Shown here: piece by piece, positions 62,271-64,000 of the stretch
Numbering within the stretch: position 1 is the stretch's first letter
Layout: the number at the start of each line of letters is the position of its first letter
From: an uncultured Winogradskyella sp.
GTDB lineage: Bacteria; Bacteroidota; Bacteroidia; Flavobacteriales; Flavobacteriaceae
Reading direction: 5' to 3'
Length of the DNA: 64,000 nucleotides
Assembly (NCBI RefSeq): GCF_947498345.1
Contig: NZ_CANMJY010000002.1
Location: forward strand, 186,001-250,000
Translations under genes and position numbers: made by a program
Notes under the pieces: generated by a model
Seen by the model: the letters and a program-made list of their open reading frames with translations, nothing else
Database searches by the model: none
What the model was told of the DNA's origin: nothing

Positions 62271-62462
62271 TTATAGTACCTGTACGTTTGCAGCTACCAT
62301 TCCTTTTCTTCCTTCTTCTTCTGTGTACTCTACATTGTCACCTTCGCGTAATTCTACGCCATTAAGGTTTGATACGTGTACGAAGATGTCTTTTCCTGTT
62401 TCTTCGTTGGTAATGAATCCAAATCCTTTTGAATCATTGAAAAATTTAACTGTTCCAGTCAT
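62271..62462 (-). CDS. Cold-shock domain protein
   Basis: A 63-residue CspA-like OB fold with the RNP motifs GFGFI (13-17) and DIFVHVS (25-31). It binds single-stranded RNA/DNA and acts as an RNA chaperone. It is monocistronic with a clear -7 box and a terminator. Confidence 0.97.
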   Translation of the reverse strand: MTGTVKFFNDSKGFGFITNEETGKDIFVHVSNLNGVELREGDNVEYTEEEGRKGMVAANVQVL

Positions 62463-62487
62463 TATAAATTAAATAAAAATTAAAGTG

Positions 62488-62495
62488 CAAAGGTA
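62488..62495 (-). promoter_or_regulatory. -7 promoter box for the cold-shock gene
   Basis: The minus strand reads TACCTTTG, a perfect match to TAnnTTTG, about 25 bp before the start codon. Confidence 0.55.
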
Positions 62496-62563
62496 GTGTA
62501 TTAACTAATGCGATATGTTAATAAATCATTTTATTTTAAAATATTGATAATTAATGAGTTAAA

Positions 62564-62809
62564 TTAAATCTTTTTCTCTCGTTGATTTTCCCGCATTTTA
62601 TCAAGATTTTCCTTAGTAAGCATGTAGTCTTTAACATCTTTGTCTTTCCACCTGTAATAGGAAAATAAAGGGAAAACCACTAAGAATAGACCTAATACTC
62701 CAAAACCAACAAGCTTTTGGCTGTACTCAACACCTAAAACTAAACCACAGATAATACTGGTTATTGATGCTAAAAAAGCGATAAGTGTTATAATGTGTAT
62801 CGTTTTCAT
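62564..62809 (-). CDS. Small membrane protein with two helices
   Basis: An 81-residue protein with hydrophobic segments at about 5-27 and 34-51 and a charged C-terminal tail. No family is recognised. It is 33 bp downstream of the chloride-channel gene and may be in its operon. Confidence 0.65.
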   Translation of the reverse strand: MKTIHIITLIAFLASITSIICGLVLGVEYSQKLVGFGVLGLFLVVFPLFSYYRWKDKDVKDYMLTKENLDKMRENQREKKI

Positions 62810-62842
62810 ATTAATTGTATTCTCAGTCAGACACTACATAAT

Positions 62843-64000
62843 TTAAGATGTAAAATTAATCAATTCACGTCTATAAGCTGTTAAGAGTTTTGATTTTGAA
62901 ACAAAACCATAGTACTTGTTGTCTTTTATTACAGGTAAATTCCAAGCTTTAGAGGTTTGAAATTTCTTCATTACCTTTTCCATAGAGTCATTTTCATAAT
63001 AAATCACCTCTGGGGGTTTTTGCATAAAGGTTTCTACAGTGGTGGAGTTGTATAAACTTTGATCGAACATTACAGAACGAATATTATCTAGCAGAATAAT
63101 ACCAATAAAATTTTTATCATCATCTGTAACAGGAAATAGGTTTCTATTGGATTTTGAAACCCCATTTTTAAGCATTTCACCTAGAGTCATTTCAGGATGT
63201 AACGCTATAAAATTTTGCTCTATAACCGAATCTAATTTCATTAGCGTTAGGACGCTTTTATCTTTATTTTGAGTAAGAAGAGCTCCCTTTTCTATCAATT
63301 CCTTAGTATAAATCGTATGGTCTAAACCATTTTTATTGATGATGAAAGACATCGAAGCAGTGATCATCAAGGGAACAAACAATTCATAGCCACCAGTAAT
63401 TTCAGCAATCAGAAAAATAGCAGTCAATGGAGCATGAAGCACACCAGCAATAAGACCAGCCATACCGATTAGTGTAAAGTTAGCTTCTGAAACATTAAAA
63501 CCTAAACCACAATTATTAATCACTTTAGCAACAACATTTCCTAATGCGCTTCCCATAACTAAAGTAGGAATAATGATTCCACCAGTTCCTCCAGCTGCAA
63601 AAGTGGTGGTCATAGCTATAGCTTTAAATATTGTAATGCCAAAAAGTAAACCAATAACAATCCAAATATTATCCAGGTGAGCATCAAAAGGTGTATTGCC
63701 TAAGGCTTCAATATCGTTGCCCAGCATAAGGTTATTTATAAAGCCAAAACCTTCACCATATAGTGGAGGAATAAAAAATAACATTATGCCAATCGCTAAA
63801 CCTCCAATAATTAATTTATGTCTTGCAGACTTAAATCGGTTAAAAAATGTCGTAATTCCGAAATATATTTTTGAAAAATAAATGGATGCAATTCCTGTTC
63901 CTATACCCAGAAGGATGTAGAATAGGGTATCTTTAATGGCGAATTTATCTGTTACATTAAAATCGAAAAGCACGCTATCGCCTAAGAAAAAATAAGAAGT
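62843..64000 (-). CDS. ClC chloride channel/exchanger with CBS domains (5' end outside window)
   Basis: The frame runs on without a stop to the window edge, so the N-terminus is missing; an internal start near 63973 (GTG) is not the real one. It shows the ClC selectivity segment GGIIIP, the IAGVLHAPLTAIFLIAEITGGY helix and two C-terminal CBS motifs (about the last 130 residues). It moves Cl- or exchanges Cl-/H+. Regulatory adenine nucleotide binding by the CBS pair is likely. Confidence 0.92.
   Translation of the reverse strand, partial: TSYFFLGDSVLFDFNVTDKFAIKDTLFYILLGIGTGIASIYFSKIYFGITTFFNRFKSARHKLIIGGLAIGIMLFFIPPLYGEGFGFINNLMLGNDIEALGNTPFDAHLDNIWIVIGLLFGITIFKAIAMTTTFAAGGTGGIIIPTLVMGSALGNVVAKVINNCGLGFNVSEANFTLIGMAGLIAGVLHAPLTAIFLIAEITGGYELFVPLMITASMSFIINKNGLDHTIYTKELIEKGALLTQNKDKSVLTLMKLDSVIEQNFIALHPEMTLGEMLKNGVSKSNRNLFPVTDDDKNFIGIILLDNIRSVMFDQSLYNSTTVETFMQKPPEVIYYENDSMEKVMKKFQTSKAWNLPVIKDNKYYGFVSKSKLLTAYRRELINFTS

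Noticed and set aside
1-64000. CRISPR arrays, tRNA/rRNA genes, insertion sequences, prophage
   Set aside because: No regularly spaced repeats, cloverleaf-like sequences, transposase or phage structural genes were seen; this is a visual reading, not a program search.

Overview
The window looks like chromosomal DNA of a marine-type member of the Flavobacteriaceae (Bacteroidota). It is AT-rich, and many genes are preceded by TAnnTTTG -7 boxes with no clear Shine-Dalgarno sequence. It encodes a type IX secretion sorting domain, a FecI/FecR/TonB-receptor signalling set, a short-chain-type threonine dehydrogenase and a Flavobacteria-type Pit-PhoU phosphate transporter. The genus cannot be fixed from sequence alone (Winogradskyella/Psychroserpens-like is a guess). 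I saw no rRNA, tRNA, CRISPR array or intact insertion sequence. About 65 protein genes are supported, including five small ones (39-58 codons) at 10321-10440, 10442-10618, 12482-12637, 13621-13797 and 58311-58481.

Layout. 1-9.2 kb: an edge-truncated serine hydrolase divergent from a membrane-anchored winged-helix regulator, threonine dehydrogenase, an M13 peptidase, a TPR protein and small housekeeping or unknown genes. 9.2-11 kb: a gene-poor islet with a candidate small RNA, hairpins, short repeats, three very small genes and an SSB lacking the usual acidic tail. 11.4-14.5 kb: a stress-type cluster (cupredoxin-like protein, AhpD-like protein, a 51-residue protein and an AraC regulator) with a duplicated promoter module, then a Cys-rich small protein and ferritin. 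14.6-17.2 kb: PEP carboxylase. 17.2-25.2 kb: a six-gene envelope/redox operon (YceI, cytochrome c lipoprotein, DUF5777-like barrel, T9SS cargo, OB-fold protein, acidic Cys-rich lipoprotein) divergent from an ECF sigma, anti-sigma and TonB receptor.

25.2-48.2 kb is mostly ordinary: histone-deacetylase-like hydrolase, plug-domain protein, MetG, LD-carboxypeptidase, HEAT protein, hydrolases, a membrane AraC regulator, YraN, NadD-Gmk-YicC, thioesterase, GNAT, DMT exporter, ArsC-like protein, Na+/H+ antiporter, trans-sulfuration enzyme and chromate transporter. 48.2-56.7 kb is a probable phosphate-acquisition locus: Pit-PhoU transporter, OprP-type porin, a beta-helix lipoprotein and a large TonB receptor. 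The promoters of pit, porin and receptor carry 11-bp-phased TTAACA-like repeats (Pho-box-like), each 18-20 bp upstream of a -7 box. A fourth such repeat and a structured, terminator-ended noncoding transcript candidate lie between the porin and the neighbouring YwqK-like gene. 56.9-64 kb: dGTPase, DXS, TonB-like protein, TadA, PrcB-like lipoprotein, cold-shock protein and an edge-truncated ClC channel.

The strongest candidates for something undescribed are (1) the phosphate locus with its phased repeats and noncoding RNA candidate, (2) the two near-identical promoter modules separating the AraC regulator, a 51-residue protein and an AhpD-like gene, and (3) the six-gene envelope/redox operon opposite the sigma/anti-sigma/receptor set. 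All functional links are inferences from sequence and gene order; nothing was searched or computed outside this reading.
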